A stretch of 64,000 nucleotides of DNA from Herbaspirillum sp. DW155 (GCF_037076565.1 NZ_AP029028.1:3534001-3598000), one strand, 5' to 3'. Positions 36,022 to 45,877 are shown, numbered from the stretch's first letter. Program-made: numbers and translations. The notes: generated from the sequence alone by a model not told the origin.

Positions 36022-37352
36022 TGAACGCCGCCGCAACCCAAGCACAACTGGCCCAGGCCTCCGCGCAACCACACGAACGCGGCCTGCTGCGCTTCATCAC
36101 CGCCGGGTCCGTGGACGATGGCAAGAGCACCCTGATCGGCCGCCTGCTGTTCGACAGCAAGGGCATCTTCGCCGACCAGCTCGACGCCATCTCGCGCGCC
36201 AAGCACAAGCGCACCGTGGGCGACACGGTGGACCTGTCGCTGCTCACCGATGGCCTGGAAGCCGAGCGCGAGCAAGGCATTACCATCGACGTGGCCTATC
36301 GCTACTTCGCCACGCCCAAGCGCAAGTTCATCATCGCCGATACCCCCGGCCATGAGCAGTACACCCGCAACATGGTGACCGGTGCCTCGACCGCTGACGC
36401 CGTGATCATCCTGGTGGATGTCTCCAAGGTGAAGCTCGGTGACGATGGCAGCGTCGAGCTGCTGACCCAGACCAAGCGCCACTCCACCATCGCCCATCTG
36501 CTGCAGATCCAGCACGTGATCGTGGCCGTCAACAAGATGGACCTGGTGGATTACGACCAGACCGTCTATGACCGCATCGTCGGTGCCTACCAGCAGTTCG
36601 CGCAGCAACTGGGCCTGAAGGACGTGCACGCCATTCCGCTGTCGGCCCTGGCCGGCGACAACGTGGTGCAAGCCAGCGCGCGCATGCCCTGGTACCAGGG
36701 TCCGACGCTGATCATGCTGCTCGAATCGCTGTCCGTATATGAAGATGCGCACGAGGAAGCCTTCCGCTTCCCGGTGCAGCTGGTGGCGCGCCACAACGGC
36801 CACGAAGCCAATGACTTCCGTGGCTACATGGGCCGCATCGAAGCCGGCAAGGTCGCCAAGGGCGACAAGCTGGTGGTGCTGCCCAGCGGCCAGAGCGCGA
36901 CCGTCAAGGACATCCAGACTCTGGACGGCTCGCTGGAATCGGCCTCGGCCGGACAGTCGGTGACCATCCTGCTGGACGAGTATCTGGATATTTCCCGCGG
37001 CGATCTGCTGGCATCGGCGGCCCAGCCCTCGACCATCCTCAAGACCGTCGATGCCGATGTGTGCTGGCTCTCCGAAGAACCGCTGGACCTGCGCCGCAAG
37101 TACTGGCTCAAGCACACCACCAAGCAGGTCGCTGCGCGCGTGGCCAAGGTCGATACGCTGCTGGACATCAATACCCAGGAACGCCGTCCGGCCGATACGC
37201 TCAAGCTCAACGACATCGCCCGCATCAGCGTGAACGTGCAGCAGCCCATCGCGGCCGATGCCTACCAGGATATTCGCGCCACCGGTGCCTTCATCCTGAT
37301 CGACGAAGTGAGCCACCAGACTGTCGCCGCTGGTATGATTCGGATCGACTGA
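36021..37352 (+). CDS. cysN: sulfate adenylyltransferase subunit 1 (GTPase)
   Basis: 443 residues. The GTPase motifs are GSVDDGKSTLIGRLLFD (G1), DTPGHEQYTRNM (G3) and NKMDLVDY (G4), followed by EF-Tu-like beta-barrels. It couples GTP hydrolysis to APS synthesis by CysD. The length shows it is CysN alone, with no fused CysC kinase, which agrees with the APS-reductase route encoded by cysH. Confidence 0.95.
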   Translation: MNAAATQAQLAQASAQPHERGLLRFITAGSVDDGKSTLIGRLLFDSKGIFADQLDAISRAKHKRTVGDTVDLSLLTDGLEAEREQGITIDVAYRYFATPKRKFIIADTPGHEQYTRNMVTGASTADAVIILVDVSKVKLGDDGSVELLTQTKRHSTIAHLLQIQHVIVAVNKMDLVDYDQTVYDRIVGAYQQFAQQLGLKDVHAIPLSALAGDNVVQASARMPWYQGPTLIMLLESLSVYEDAHEEAFRFPVQLVARHNGHEANDFRGYMGRIEAGKVAKGDKLVVLPSGQSATVKDIQTLDGSLESASAGQSVTILLDEYLDISRGDLLASAAQPSTILKTVDADVCWLSEEPLDLRRKYWLKHTTKQVAARVAKVDTLLDINTQERRPADTLKLNDIARISVNVQQPIAADAYQDIRATGAFILIDEVSHQTVAAGMIRID

Positions 37353-37389
37353 TTTTCCTTCGATCCGCAATCGTCTCTTCGTACAGGCC

Positions 37390-38163
37390 ATGGCCACCCA
37401 ACAGGCAGCAACTTCCCATTCTTCCGATTCACCCGCCCCCGGCCCGGAACATCCGGGCATGGTGTGGCTGGTCGGCTCCGGCCCGGGGGCCGCTGACCTG
37501 TTGACGGTACGTGCCGCGCGCCTGCTGGCGCAAGCCGAGATCGTACTGCACGATGCCCTGGTCACCCCGGACATCCTGGCGCTCTGCCCGCAGGCCGTGC
37601 TGGTCCCGGTGGGCAAGCGCAGCGGCCAGCGCTCCACGGCCCAGCCCGTGATCAACCAGAAGCTGGTGGAAGCGGCCCGGCAGTATCGCCGCGTGGTGCG
37701 CCTGAAAGGCGGCGACCCCATGCTCTTCGGCCGTGCCGATGAAGAAATGCGGGCGCTGGAAGAACACCACATTCCCTACGAAATCGTCCCCGGCATCACC
37801 GCCGCGCTGGCCGCCGCCTCGGCCGCCAAGCGGCCGCTGACGCGGCGCGGGATTGCGCGCAGCGTTTCGCTGTTCACCTCCAGCACGGGTGTGGACGAGC
37901 CGGATGAAGTGCGCATGCCCAATGGCGATACCCTGGTCCAGTACATGGGCGGGCGCGAAGCCACGGCCACCGCGCAACGCCTGCTGGCGCTGGGCCATGC
38001 GCCCGATACGCCGGTGGTGGTGGTGGAGAACTGCAGCCGTGCTGACCAGCACATCTACCATCTGCAACTGGCCGGCCTGGAAGCCGGGTTGCAAGCCTGC
38101 AGCGGGCCGGTGCTGGTGATGATCGGGCCGGCGCTGGCGGATCGGAACGCCGCCCCAGCCTGA
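37390..38163 (+). CDS. cobA: uroporphyrinogen-III C-methyltransferase (SUMT)
   Basis: 257 residues. VWLVGSGPGAADLLTVRAARLL (about 17-38) and VVRLKGGDPMLFGRADEEM are the SAM- and substrate-site motifs. It methylates uroporphyrinogen III twice to precorrin-2, the precursor of siroheme and cobalamin. It carries only the CysG-A part; no precorrin-2 dehydrogenase is fused. Its place at the end of the cys operon indicates it feeds siroheme to CysI. The convergent CbiX-like chelatase could insert iron. Confidence 0.94.
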   Translation: MATQQAATSHSSDSPAPGPEHPGMVWLVGSGPGAADLLTVRAARLLAQAEIVLHDALVTPDILALCPQAVLVPVGKRSGQRSTAQPVINQKLVEAARQYRRVVRLKGGDPMLFGRADEEMRALEEHHIPYEIVPGITAALAAASAAKRPLTRRGIARSVSLFTSSTGVDEPDEVRMPNGDTLVQYMGGREATATAQRLLALGHAPDTPVVVVENCSRADQHIYHLQLAGLEAGLQACSGPVLVMIGPALADRNAAPA

Positions 38164-38216
38164 CAAGCGCCGCAGGCGGCCTGACCATTGCGAGCCAGGT
38201 TTTGCTTTGCCCAAAA

Positions 38217-38252
38217 GCCGATGGCCCGTTTCCGGGCCATCTTTGCTTTTGC
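38217..38252 (+). terminator. terminator of the cys operon
   Basis: GATGGCCCG and CGGGCCATC (38220-38241) form a perfect 9-bp stem with a TTTC loop, followed by TTTGCTTTT. It lies between cobA and the convergent cbiX. Confidence 0.8.
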
Positions 38253-38269
38253 CGCGACAAGCGTTCGGA

Positions 38270-38653
38270 TCAGCCCTTCGCCATCCCCACGCAATAAGCC
38301 GCAATCGCCTGCAACACCGCCTCATCCTCCCCTACCGCCGGCACGGTGCGCACTTCCACTCCCGGATGCGCCTGGCGCAGCTGTTCCAGCAATTCCGGCA
38401 AATCGCGGCGCACGTGGCCGCCCTGCCCCAGGAACACCGGAATGACGGTGACGCGCCGGCTGCCAGCGGCAATCTGCCGCGCCGCCACGGTCGGCAGGTC
38501 CGGCTGCATCAGCTCCAGGAAGGCCAGCTCCACGCTGGTCCCCGGCATGGCCGCTTGCGTGAGCGCGCGCAGACGCTCGAAAGGCGCGGCCCAGGCGGGG
38601 TCGCGGGCGCCGTGGGCGAACAGGATCAGGCTTTGGGAAGTGGCTTGGCTCAT
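38270..38653 (-). CDS. cbiX: CbiX-type sirohydrochlorin chelatase
   Basis: 127 residues, the short single-domain form (CbiX-S/SirB-like). LILFAHGARDPAWAAPFERL holds the metal-site His near residue 14, and PVFLGQGGHVRRDLPELLE holds the second. It inserts cobalt or iron into sirohydrochlorin. Next to cobA and the sulfite-reductase operon, iron insertion to make siroheme is the more likely role. That choice is inference: CbiX-S enzymes accept both metals. Confidence 0.88.
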   Translation of the reverse strand: MSQATSQSLILFAHGARDPAWAAPFERLRALTQAAMPGTSVELAFLELMQPDLPTVAARQIAAGSRRVTVIPVFLGQGGHVRRDLPELLEQLRQAHPGVEVRTVPAVGEDEAVLQAIAAYCVGMAKG

Positions 38654-38711
38654 GATGTACAGCAGTCTTTCAGGCTAAAAAGGACAATCGTCGCACCTTC
38701 ACCGCGCCGGC

Positions 38712-39842
38712 TCAGGTCCGCTCCACCCACCACAGCGAGCCGATGGCCAGCGCCATGAACAAGAGGCTGGGCAAGGCCGCAGTGATGAAAGGCGGCCAGG
38801 TGTTGAGCAGGCCAAGATGCGAGAACAGGCTATTGATCAGCTGGAAGCACACGCCAATCATGATGCCCGTGAAAATCTTCAGGCTCACGCCACCCGCGCG
38901 GAAATGCAGGTAGGCAAACGGCAAGGCCAGCGCCAGCATGACGAAGATCGAGAGCGGATAGACGAGCTTCTTCCAGAACGCGATCTCATAGCGGTCGGTA
39001 CGCTGGTTGTTGGCTTCCAGGTGCTTGGTGTAGGCCAGCAGATCATAGGCCGACATGCGATCCGGATCGGCAAACAGCACCGAGAGGATTTCCGGCGTCA
39101 CCTCCGACACCAGCTTCATCTGCGCCAGCTTGACGGTCTTGACCGGCTCGGTGATCTTGCGATCCTTGCCGCCGGCGAAATCGGACTGCACCACGTCGTT
39201 GAGCACCCATTGATGGTTACCCTCATAGACGCCGCTCTTGGCCGCGACCATGCGCGCCATGTGGAATTCGGCATCGAGCTCGTAGAGCTTGACGCCTTCG
39301 ATGCGGCCGTCCGGCTGCACCGTCTGGATGTTGATGAAGCGGCTGCCGATCACATTGCCTTCCAGGCCGTTGTCCTTGATCACGTCCTTGGCCCACATGC
39401 CCGAGCGGAACTGCGAAGACATCGACGCGCCCTGTGCCTGGAGTCTGAGCTTCTCGGCCCATTCGGAGGCCTTGGGCGCGATCAGCTCGCCGAACACGAT
39501 GGTCAGCACCGCAAAGCCCACGCCGATGCGCAGCAGTACCTTGGCCGCCATGCCGGTGGACATGCTGGAAACGCGCATGATGGTGAATTCTGAGCGTGCC
39601 GCCAGTTGCGAAAGCGTATAGATGGTGCCGATCAGCACCGCTGTAGGCATGAGCTCATAGACATTGCCGGGCAAGCCCATGAGCACGTAGAACACCGCCT
39701 GCTGCAGCTTGTAGCCATTGCGGCCGACCTGCTCCAGCTGGCCCATCAGCTCGAAGAAAGCGAACAGCGCAAGAAAGGCCGCCAGTGCAAAGAGCACCGA
39801 GCGGGTGATCTCGGAGGTGAAGTAACGTTGGATGACTCTCAT
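38712..39842 (-). CDS. lptG: LPS export ABC transporter permease LptG
   Basis: 376 residues. It has an N-terminal block of helices (MRVIQRYFTSEITRSVLFAL), a large periplasmic jelly-roll domain and C-terminal helices (KKLVYPLSIFVMLALALPFAYLHFRAGGVSLKIFTGIMIGV). With LptF and LptB it extracts lipopolysaccharide from the inner membrane. The loop FTIMRVSSMS is the LptB-coupling helix. It begins one base after lptF ends. Confidence 0.95.
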   Translation of the reverse strand: MRVIQRYFTSEITRSVLFALAAFLALFAFFELMGQLEQVGRNGYKLQQAVFYVLMGLPGNVYELMPTAVLIGTIYTLSQLAARSEFTIMRVSSMSTGMAAKVLLRIGVGFAVLTIVFGELIAPKASEWAEKLRLQAQGASMSSQFRSGMWAKDVIKDNGLEGNVIGSRFINIQTVQPDGRIEGVKLYELDAEFHMARMVAAKSGVYEGNHQWVLNDVVQSDFAGGKDRKITEPVKTVKLAQMKLVSEVTPEILSVLFADPDRMSAYDLLAYTKHLEANNQRTDRYEIAFWKKLVYPLSIFVMLALALPFAYLHFRAGGVSLKIFTGIMIGVCFQLINSLFSHLGLLNTWPPFITAALPSLLFMALAIGSLWWVERT

Positions 39843-39843
39843 C

Positions 39844-40974
39844 TCAGGCCTCGCGCTGGAACGTCATGGCACGGCGCACTCGGCTCCACAACCGGGATGG
39901 GTGGTAGGGATGGTTGATGTTCAGGCGCAGGGCGAACATGCCCACGATCAGCGCCGCCACGATCACGTGCACCGGCCACCAGGCCATCATGAAGCTCATG
40001 CGCTGCTGCGCCACCGAGGCCTGGAACACGCTGACCGTATTGCTGTACACCACGAACAGCAGCAGGGCCACCAGGAGCCCCAGCGACCGGCCCGCACGCG
40101 GATTCACGAACGACAGCGGAATGGCCAGCAGCATCAGGGCCAGCGCCATGAGCGGCAGCGCGATGCGCCACAGCAGCTCGCCGCGCGCATAGCCATCCTG
40201 CTTGGTCAGCAGCTCACCCATCTGCAGCGCCCGCGCCGAACGCTCGCCGGCGGAAGATTGCGACTGGTTGCCGATCAACAGGCCATAGCGCTCGAAATCG
40301 ACGATCTGAAAATCGGGCAGGCTGGGCGAGCCATCGTAGCGGCGGCCCTGGTTCATGACCACGAACTTCTCGCCATCGGCATCGACCTGGGTCTCGCCTT
40401 CCTTGGCCACCACCACGCTGTTCTTGCCATCGCTGTTGATGGTGTTGACGAAGACGTTGCGGACCTTGGAAGCATCCCCGGAAATGCCTTCGACGAAGAA
40501 GATCCGGTTGGCAGCGGCCGACTCCTGGAACTTGCCCGGTGAGACGCGGGCGATGTCCTGGCGCTGCTCGAAGCGGCTGCGGTATTCGCTGCTCTGTTCA
40601 TTGGCCCAGGGCGTCACCACGAAGGACAGCACCGCCACCAGGGCCATGATGGGCCAGCCGAAACGCAGCACCGGGGCAATCCAGCGTGTAAGCGACATGC
40701 CGCAGGCAAACCAGACCACGATCTCGGAATCCTGGTAGCTGCGCGTCATCACCAGCAGCACCGAGATGAAGCCGGTGAGAATGAGGATGATGGGCATGTA
40801 GTTCAGCGACTGGAAGCCGATCAGGGCCAGTACGTCTTGCGACGCCACCTCGCCGCCGGCGGCCTGGCCGAGGATCTTGATCAGCATCACGGTCAGCGTG
40901 ATGGTGAACAGCGTAGTGAAGACCCCACCTGCGGTGCTGGTCAGTTCGCGTCTGAGGGCGCGTTGGAAAATCAT
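39844..40974 (-). CDS. lptF: LPS export ABC transporter permease LptF
   Basis: 376 residues with the YjgP/YjgQ fold: MIFQRALRRELTSTAGGVFTTLF at the N-terminus, the coupling segment YQDSEIVVWFACGMSLTRW, a periplasmic domain and C-terminal helices (LPLMALALMLLAIPLSFVNPRAGRS). The start at 40974 gives the family N-terminus; the open frame upstream crosses the promoter region. Divergent from pepA, as in many proteobacteria. Confidence 0.95.
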   Translation of the reverse strand: MIFQRALRRELTSTAGGVFTTLFTITLTVMLIKILGQAAGGEVASQDVLALIGFQSLNYMPIILILTGFISVLLVMTRSYQDSEIVVWFACGMSLTRWIAPVLRFGWPIMALVAVLSFVVTPWANEQSSEYRSRFEQRQDIARVSPGKFQESAAANRIFFVEGISGDASKVRNVFVNTINSDGKNSVVVAKEGETQVDADGEKFVVMNQGRRYDGSPSLPDFQIVDFERYGLLIGNQSQSSAGERSARALQMGELLTKQDGYARGELLWRIALPLMALALMLLAIPLSFVNPRAGRSLGLLVALLLFVVYSNTVSVFQASVAQQRMSFMMAWWPVHVIVAALIVGMFALRLNINHPYHPSRLWSRVRRAMTFQREA

Positions 40975-41105
40975 GGGAAGGCTGGCTTGGTTTCTGGTGT
41001 CGGGGTCATTAACGGATGGCCTGCGCGGATGTCCGGCGCCCGGCATGGTGTCCGAGACTGGCTTGCCTGGCTGAACGCATGCGCCCGTGGCGTCGAAATG
41101 GGCTC

Positions 41106-41111
41106 TATAAT
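41106..41111 (+). promoter_or_regulatory. candidate -10 element for pepA
   Basis: A perfect TATAAT lies 30 bases ahead of the pepA start in the divergent lptF/pepA space. The matching -35 hexamer is poor, so the call is tentative. Confidence 0.35.
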
Positions 41112-41140
41112 CGCCAGGTAATTCATATAAAGGACGAACG

Positions 41141-42661
41141 ATGGACTTTAGCACAAAAACATTGGACGCAAAAAACGCCTTGACGGGCGTCAAGACCGGC
41201 GCGCTGGTCGTAGGCATCCATGAAAACCGCAAGCTGACCAAGGCCGCCGGCGCCCTCGACAAGCTGGGCGCCATCAGCGCCGCACTGAAGTCGGGCGATA
41301 TTTCCGGCAAGCCGGGCTCGACCCTGCTGCTGCGCGGCGTCACCGGCATCGCTGCCGAACGCATCGTGCTGCTCGGCCTGGGCGCCGAAGACGACCTCAG
41401 CGACAAGAACTTTGCCGCCGCCAGCAGCGCCCTGGTGCGTACCCTGGCCACGCTGGGCTGCGACGACGCCGCCCTGGCCCTGCCCTTCGACGGCATCAAG
41501 GGCCGCGGCCTGGCCTGGGCCGTGCGCAACGTGGTGCTGGCCGGCCGCGAAGCGGTCTACCGTTCGGACACCCTGAAGAGCAAGAAAGACCCCGCGCCCA
41601 CGGGCGTGAAGAAGATCACCCTGCTGGTGGACGTGGCCGATGGCGCCGCCGCCAAGGCCGCCCTGGGCGAAGCCGTGGCGCTGGCCAACGGCATGGCGCT
41701 GACCAAGGAACTGGGCAACCTGCCCGGCAACGTCTGCACCCCGACCTACCTGGCCAATACCGCCAGGAAGCTGGCCAAGCAATTCAAGCTGGGCGTGGAA
41801 GTGCTGGACCGCAAGCAGCTGGAGGCCCTGAAGATGGGCAGCTTCCTCTCGGTCACCAATGGCAGCGACGAGCCGCCCAAGTTCATCGTCCTGAAGCACC
41901 TGGGCGGCAAGGCCAAGGATGCGCCGGTGGTGCTGGTGGGCAAGGGCATCACCTTCGATACCGGCGGCATCTCGCTCAAGCCGGGCCTGAACATGGACGA
42001 AATGAAGTACGACATGTGCGGCGCCGCCTCGGTGCTGGGCACCTTCCGTACCATCGCCGAACTGGGCCTGAAGATGAACGTCATCGGCGTCATCCCGACC
42101 TGCGAAAACATGCCCTCGGGCCGCGCCACCAAGCCGGGCGACATCGTGACCTCGATGTCCGGCCAGACCATCGAAGTGCTCAACACCGATGCCGAAGGCC
42201 GCCTGATCCTGTGCGACGCCCTGACCTACGTGGAGCGCTTCAAGCCCGCCGCCGTGGTCGACATCGCCACCCTGACCGGCGCCTGCATCGTCGCCCTGGG
42301 CCATCACAACTCGGGCCTGTTCACCCGCGAAGACGAGGCCCACGACCAGCTGGCCAACGCCCTCCTGGCCGCCGGCCGCGAAAGCGGCGACACCGCCTGG
42401 CGCATGCCGATCCAGGATGTCTACCAGGAGCAGTTGAAGTCCAACTTCGCCGACATCGCCAACATCGGTGGCCAGCCGGCCGGCAGCGTTACCGCCGCCT
42501 GCTTCCTGGAGCGCTTCACCCGCAAGTACACCTGGGCCCACCTGGACATCGCCGGTACCGCCTGGAAGAGCGGCGCCGCCAAGGGCGCCACCGGCCGCCC
42601 GGTGCCGCTGCTGACCACCTGGCTGCTCAACCAGGCCCGCGCCAAGCCGGCACGCGCCTGA
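41141..42661 (+). CDS. pepA: leucyl aminopeptidase
   Basis: 506 residues, M17 family, normal length. The two-metal centre and signature appear in [15 protein letters not shown] and [18 protein letters not shown]. It trims N-terminal residues from peptides in the cytoplasm; in some bacteria PepA also binds DNA. It is divergent from lptFG. In many relatives holC follows pepA, but here a hydrolase gene follows instead. Confidence 0.96.
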   Translation: MDFSTKTLDAKNALTGVKTGALVVGIHENRKLTKAAGALDKLGAISAALKSGDISGKPGSTLLLRGVTGIAAERIVLLGLGAEDDLSDKNFAAASSALVRTLATLGCDDAALALPFDGIKGRGLAWAVRNVVLAGREAVYRSDTLKSKKDPAPTGVKKITLLVDVADGAAAKAALGEAVALANGMALTKELGNLPGNVCTPTYLANTARKLAKQFKLGVEVLDRKQLEALKMGSFLSVTNGSDEPPKFIVLKHLGGKAKDAPVVLVGKGITFDTGGISLKPGLNMDEMKYDMCGAASVLGTFRTIAELGLKMNVIGVIPTCENMPSGRATKPGDIVTSMSGQTIEVLNTDAEGRLILCDALTYVERFKPAAVVDIATLTGACIVALGHHNSGLFTREDEAHDQLANALLAAGRESGDTAWRMPIQDVYQEQLKSNFADIANIGGQPAGSVTAACFLERFTRKYTWAHLDIAGTAWKSGAAKGATGRPVPLLTTWLLNQARAKPARA

Positions 42662-42675
42662 TCGGCCTGCGGCAG

Positions 42676-43677
42676 ATGGACGGGATCGACAAGCTCCTGA
42701 CCGCCCGGCTGCCGCAGCGGCAGCAACTTACTGTCCTGCACCGGCCACCGCAGCCTTTCGGTTTGCGGTGGTTTTTTTTCATCTTTTTACTGGCCCTGGG
42801 CAGCTTCTTCCTGAGCACGCCGGGAAAGGCCGTGGCGCAGGACGCGCCGCTGCCCCCTGCACAGACCGTGCGTTTTCCTTCATCTGACGGTAAAACCACC
42901 CTTACCGGCTATCTCTACACCCCCTTCGGCGCCGGACCGCATCCCGCCGTGGTGCTGCTGCACGGACGGGCCGGCCTGTATTCGTCGCGCGTGAACGCCA
43001 GCTGCACCCAGATCGGGCCGGCCATCCCCTCCCCCTGCGATGCCGATACCCTCACCGCGCGCCATCGCGCCTGGGCCGCCTATTGGATCGCGCGCGGCTA
43101 CGTGGTGCTGCTGGTGGACAGTTTCGGCCCACGCGGCGTGGCCCGTGGCTTCGGGCGCTACACGCACGGGGAGCCCGAACGCGCCGCCGTCAATGAACTC
43201 ACCGTGCGTCCGCTCGATGCCGAAGGCGCGCTGCAATGGCTGGCTGCGCGCAGCGAGGTCGATGTCCGCCGCATCATGCTGCAGGGCTGGTCCAATGGCG
43301 CCAGCACGGCCTTGAACGTGATGCAACGCCAGGCCACACGGCCTGCGGGCGAGGGGCCCTCGTTTGCCGCCGCGCTGGTGTTCTATCCGGGCTGCGGACG
43401 GCAAGCCCTGCTGTCCTCCCATCCCGAAATCGACAAACCCATGCAGGTGCTGCTGGGCAGCGCCGATGAAGAAGTCTCCCCGGTGACCTGCCAGCGCGTG
43501 CTGCGCCAGGCCATCCGCATCCGCGAAGCGCCCGCTCCCGTGGTCACGCTCTATGCTGGTGCCACCCATGACTTCGACGACCCCGGCCGTGCGCGCCAGG
43601 CGGTCGAAGCCAACCGCATCGCCCGCGCGGATGCGCTGGCGCGGCTGGGGCCCTGGCTCGATCAGCTGGCGCCCTGA
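42676..43677 (+). CDS. exported or membrane-anchored alpha/beta hydrolase (dienelactone hydrolase family)
   Basis: 333 residues. A hydrophobic segment (about 30-53, FFFIFLLALGSFFLSTP, ending VAQ) is a signal or anchor. The hydrolase core has VVLLHGRAG, the nucleophile elbow GWSNGAS with Ser as nucleophile, an acid in GSADEEVSP and His in GATHDFDD. Classical dienelactone hydrolases use Cys, so this is a related esterase or peptidase-like enzyme. The start is the first ATG after pepA, 14 bases on. Substrate unknown. Confidence 0.78.
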   Translation: MDGIDKLLTARLPQRQQLTVLHRPPQPFGLRWFFFIFLLALGSFFLSTPGKAVAQDAPLPPAQTVRFPSSDGKTTLTGYLYTPFGAGPHPAVVLLHGRAGLYSSRVNASCTQIGPAIPSPCDADTLTARHRAWAAYWIARGYVVLLVDSFGPRGVARGFGRYTHGEPERAAVNELTVRPLDAEGALQWLAARSEVDVRRIMLQGWSNGASTALNVMQRQATRPAGEGPSFAAALVFYPGCGRQALLSSHPEIDKPMQVLLGSADEEVSPVTCQRVLRQAIRIREAPAPVVTLYAGATHDFDDPGRARQAVEANRIARADALARLGPWLDQLAP

Positions 43678-43830
43678 AGCTTGCCCCGCAGCAAAGTCGC
43701 CGGGCTTCCTGCAAGCCCGCCCGTTCCCGTCTAGACTGATGCTCCTTTGCCGGAACACTGCCAACCCATCGTGGTCGGTAATCAGCTCGACGCAAGCAAT
43801 CCCGATGAATGCCCACAAGAAAGGATCAGC

Positions 43831-44937
43831 ATGACCAACGCCAATGCCCATCTTCAAAGCGACCTCTTCAAGCCCGTTCAACTGGGCGCCGTGCAATTGC
43901 AGAACCGCATCGTCATGGCCCCGCTCACCCGCAGCCGCGCCCAGGCCGGCGACGTGCCCAGCGAACTGGCCGCCGAATACTATGCCCAGCGCGCCGGCGC
44001 CGGCCTGATCATTGCCGAGGCCACGCAAATCTCGCCGCAGGGCAAGGGCTACGCCTGGACGCCAGGCATCTACAACCAGGCCCATGTGGCCGGCTGGAAG
44101 AAGATCACCGATGCCGTGCACGCCAAGGGTGGCCGCATCTTCCTGCAACTCTGGCACGTGGGCCGCATCTCCCACCCGGACCTGCAAGCCGACAATGCGC
44201 TGCCGGTCGCACCCTCGGCCATCAAGCCCGAGGGCAATGCCTTCACCGAGAGCGGTTTCAAACCCTTCGTCGAACCGCGCGCGCTGGAGGCATCCGAGTT
44301 GCCGGGCATCGTCGAGCAATACAAGACTGCCGCGCAGCTGTCGATGCAGGCCGGTTTTGATGGCGTGGAAATCCACGCCGCCAACGGTTACCTGCTGGAC
44401 CAGTTCCTGCGCGACAAGAGCAACCAGCGCACCGACGCCTACGGCGGCAGTATCGAAAACCGCGCCCGCCTGCTGCTGGAAGTGGTGCAAGCCGTCACGT
44501 CGGTAGTGCCAGGCGAGCGTGTCGGCATCCGCCTCTCGCCCGTCAGCCCGGCCAACGACATCGCCGACAGCGACCCCAAGGCGCTGTTCAGCTACGTGGT
44601 GGAACAGCTGAACCGCTACAAGCTGGTCTACCTGCACGTGGTGGAAGGCGCCACCGGCGGCCCGCGCGAGGTCGAGGGCGGCTTCGACCTGCAGGTGCTG
44701 CGCGATCTCTTCAAGGGCCTCTATATCGCCAACAATGGCTATGACCTGGAGATGGCCGTGCAGGCACGCGAGCGCAACCTGGCCGATCTGGTGGCCTTCG
44801 GCCGCCCGTGGATCGCCAACCCGGACCTGGTGGAACGCTTCAAGGCCGGCGCCGCGCTGGCCCAGATCAACCAGGCCACGCTGTATGGCGGCGGCGCGGA
44901 AGGTTACACCGACTATCCGACTCTGCAGCAGTCCTGA
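43831..44937 (+). CDS. old yellow enzyme family NADH:flavin oxidoreductase (alkene reductase)
   Basis: 368 residues forming one FMN-binding TIM barrel. The landmarks are APLTRSRAQAGDVPSELAAEYYAQRA, LQLWHVGRISHPD (substrate site), EIHAANGYLLDQFLRD, the signature RTDAYGGSIENRARLLLEV and FGRPWIANPDLVERF. This is the NemA/XenB type that reduces activated alkenes, nitroesters or N-ethylmaleimide. AAAGGATCAGC precedes the ATG at 43831; the frame is open 28 codons further without similarity. A 12-base palindrome CGGAACGTTCCG follows the stop (44945-44956). Confidence 0.93.
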   Translation: MTNANAHLQSDLFKPVQLGAVQLQNRIVMAPLTRSRAQAGDVPSELAAEYYAQRAGAGLIIAEATQISPQGKGYAWTPGIYNQAHVAGWKKITDAVHAKGGRIFLQLWHVGRISHPDLQADNALPVAPSAIKPEGNAFTESGFKPFVEPRALEASELPGIVEQYKTAAQLSMQAGFDGVEIHAANGYLLDQFLRDKSNQRTDAYGGSIENRARLLLEVVQAVTSVVPGERVGIRLSPVSPANDIADSDPKALFSYVVEQLNRYKLVYLHVVEGATGGPREVEGGFDLQVLRDLFKGLYIANNGYDLEMAVQARERNLADLVAFGRPWIANPDLVERFKAGAALAQINQATLYGGGAEGYTDYPTLQQS

Positions 44938-44988
44938 GCCGGAACGGAACGTTCCGCAAGGAGGGGCTGCAAAATTGGTCTGCAAAAT

Positions 44989-45018
44989 TGGTCTGCCTGA
45001 GTGGCAGGCCATTTTTTT
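44989..45018 (+). terminator. terminator after the alkene reductase gene
   Basis: TGGTCTGCC (44989-44997) pairs with GGCAGGCCA (45003-45011) around TGAGT with one G-T wobble, and a seven-T tract follows. The 5' arm overlaps a 13-bp tandem duplication (44967-44992). Confidence 0.75.
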
Positions 45019-45109
45019 ACGCTGCCCTGTTGCAGACCCGATGCGTTATGAGACCGGGATGCGGCCCCGCCCGCTACAATGCGACTTGCTTTCATCTCCA
45101 CGGCTCATC

Positions 45110-45877
45110 ATGAAAACCTTCTTCGCCGCTCTCGCACTGGCCGGCTGCGCCCTGCCCGCCCTGGCCCAGCAAACCGGGGTCACGGCCGGCCCGGTCGATC
45201 CCCTGCAACTGCAAGACCGCCTCACCGGCGACCTTGGCGCGGGCGTGTTCAGTGTCGACCGCAACGGCCCCGATCCGCACCGCCGTGATCAGGTGCTGCC
45301 CTATGCCTACTTCGACTATGGTCGCTTCTTCGCGCGCCTGGACACTTTCGGTGTCAAGACCGTGCGCGTGGGCTACGGCTATCTGGAACTGGCCGCACGC
45401 GCGACCTCGGACGGCTTCGATGCCCAACGCGGCGTGGAGCGCCGCTCGCACGCGCTGCCGCTGGGCATCGGCACCTATCAGGAAACACCTGTCGGCGCCT
45501 TCTTCTTCAACGTCTTCCGTGACTTCAACAAGTCGCACGGTACCCTGGCCGAGGCCATGTATGCCGCCCAGTTCACTGTCGGTCCGGTGAACTTCTATCC
45601 GCAAGCCGGCGTGCAATACCGCAGCGGCAGCTACAACGATTACTTCGTCGGCATCTCCCCCAGCGAAGCGGCGGCCAGCGGCCTGCGCCAGTACAGCGCC
45701 GGTGCCTCCACCAGTCCCATGCTGGGACTGGCGGCCGACGTCCCGCTGACCGGTGACTGGCACCTCAATCTGCAGTGGTACCGCAAATGGCTCGACAATG
45801 CGCTGGCCGACAGCCCGCTGGTCCGCCGCCACACCGATGACACCGCCATCCTGGCAGTGACCTATCACTTCAAGTAA
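45110..45877 (+). CDS. MipA/OmpV family outer-membrane protein
   Basis: 255 residues. A signal peptide (MKTFFAALALAGCALPALA-QQ) is followed by a barrel rich in alternating strands: VLPYAYFDYGRFFARLDTFGVKT, LNLQWYRKWLDNALADSPLVRR and the C-terminal AILAVTYHFK. The C-terminal stretch is characteristic of MipA (MltA-interacting) and OmpV proteins. It probably sits in the outer membrane and may act as a scaffold or porin. No good ribosome site is visible; the ATG at 45110 is supported by the signal peptide. Confidence 0.82.
   Translation: MKTFFAALALAGCALPALAQQTGVTAGPVDPLQLQDRLTGDLGAGVFSVDRNGPDPHRRDQVLPYAYFDYGRFFARLDTFGVKTVRVGYGYLELAARATSDGFDAQRGVERRSHALPLGIGTYQETPVGAFFFNVFRDFNKSHGTLAEAMYAAQFTVGPVNFYPQAGVQYRSGSYNDYFVGISPSEAAASGLRQYSAGASTSPMLGLAADVPLTGDWHLNLQWYRKWLDNALADSPLVRRHTDDTAILAVTYHFK

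Noticed and set aside
35736-37772. 678-codon minus-strand frame opposite cysD and cysN
   Set aside because: Low-information composition and no motif; the plus-strand GTPase motifs decide.
42880-45012. 710-codon minus-strand frame across the hydrolase and alkene reductase
   Set aside because: Antisense shadow with no recognisable domain or ribosome site; both plus-strand genes show full family motifs.
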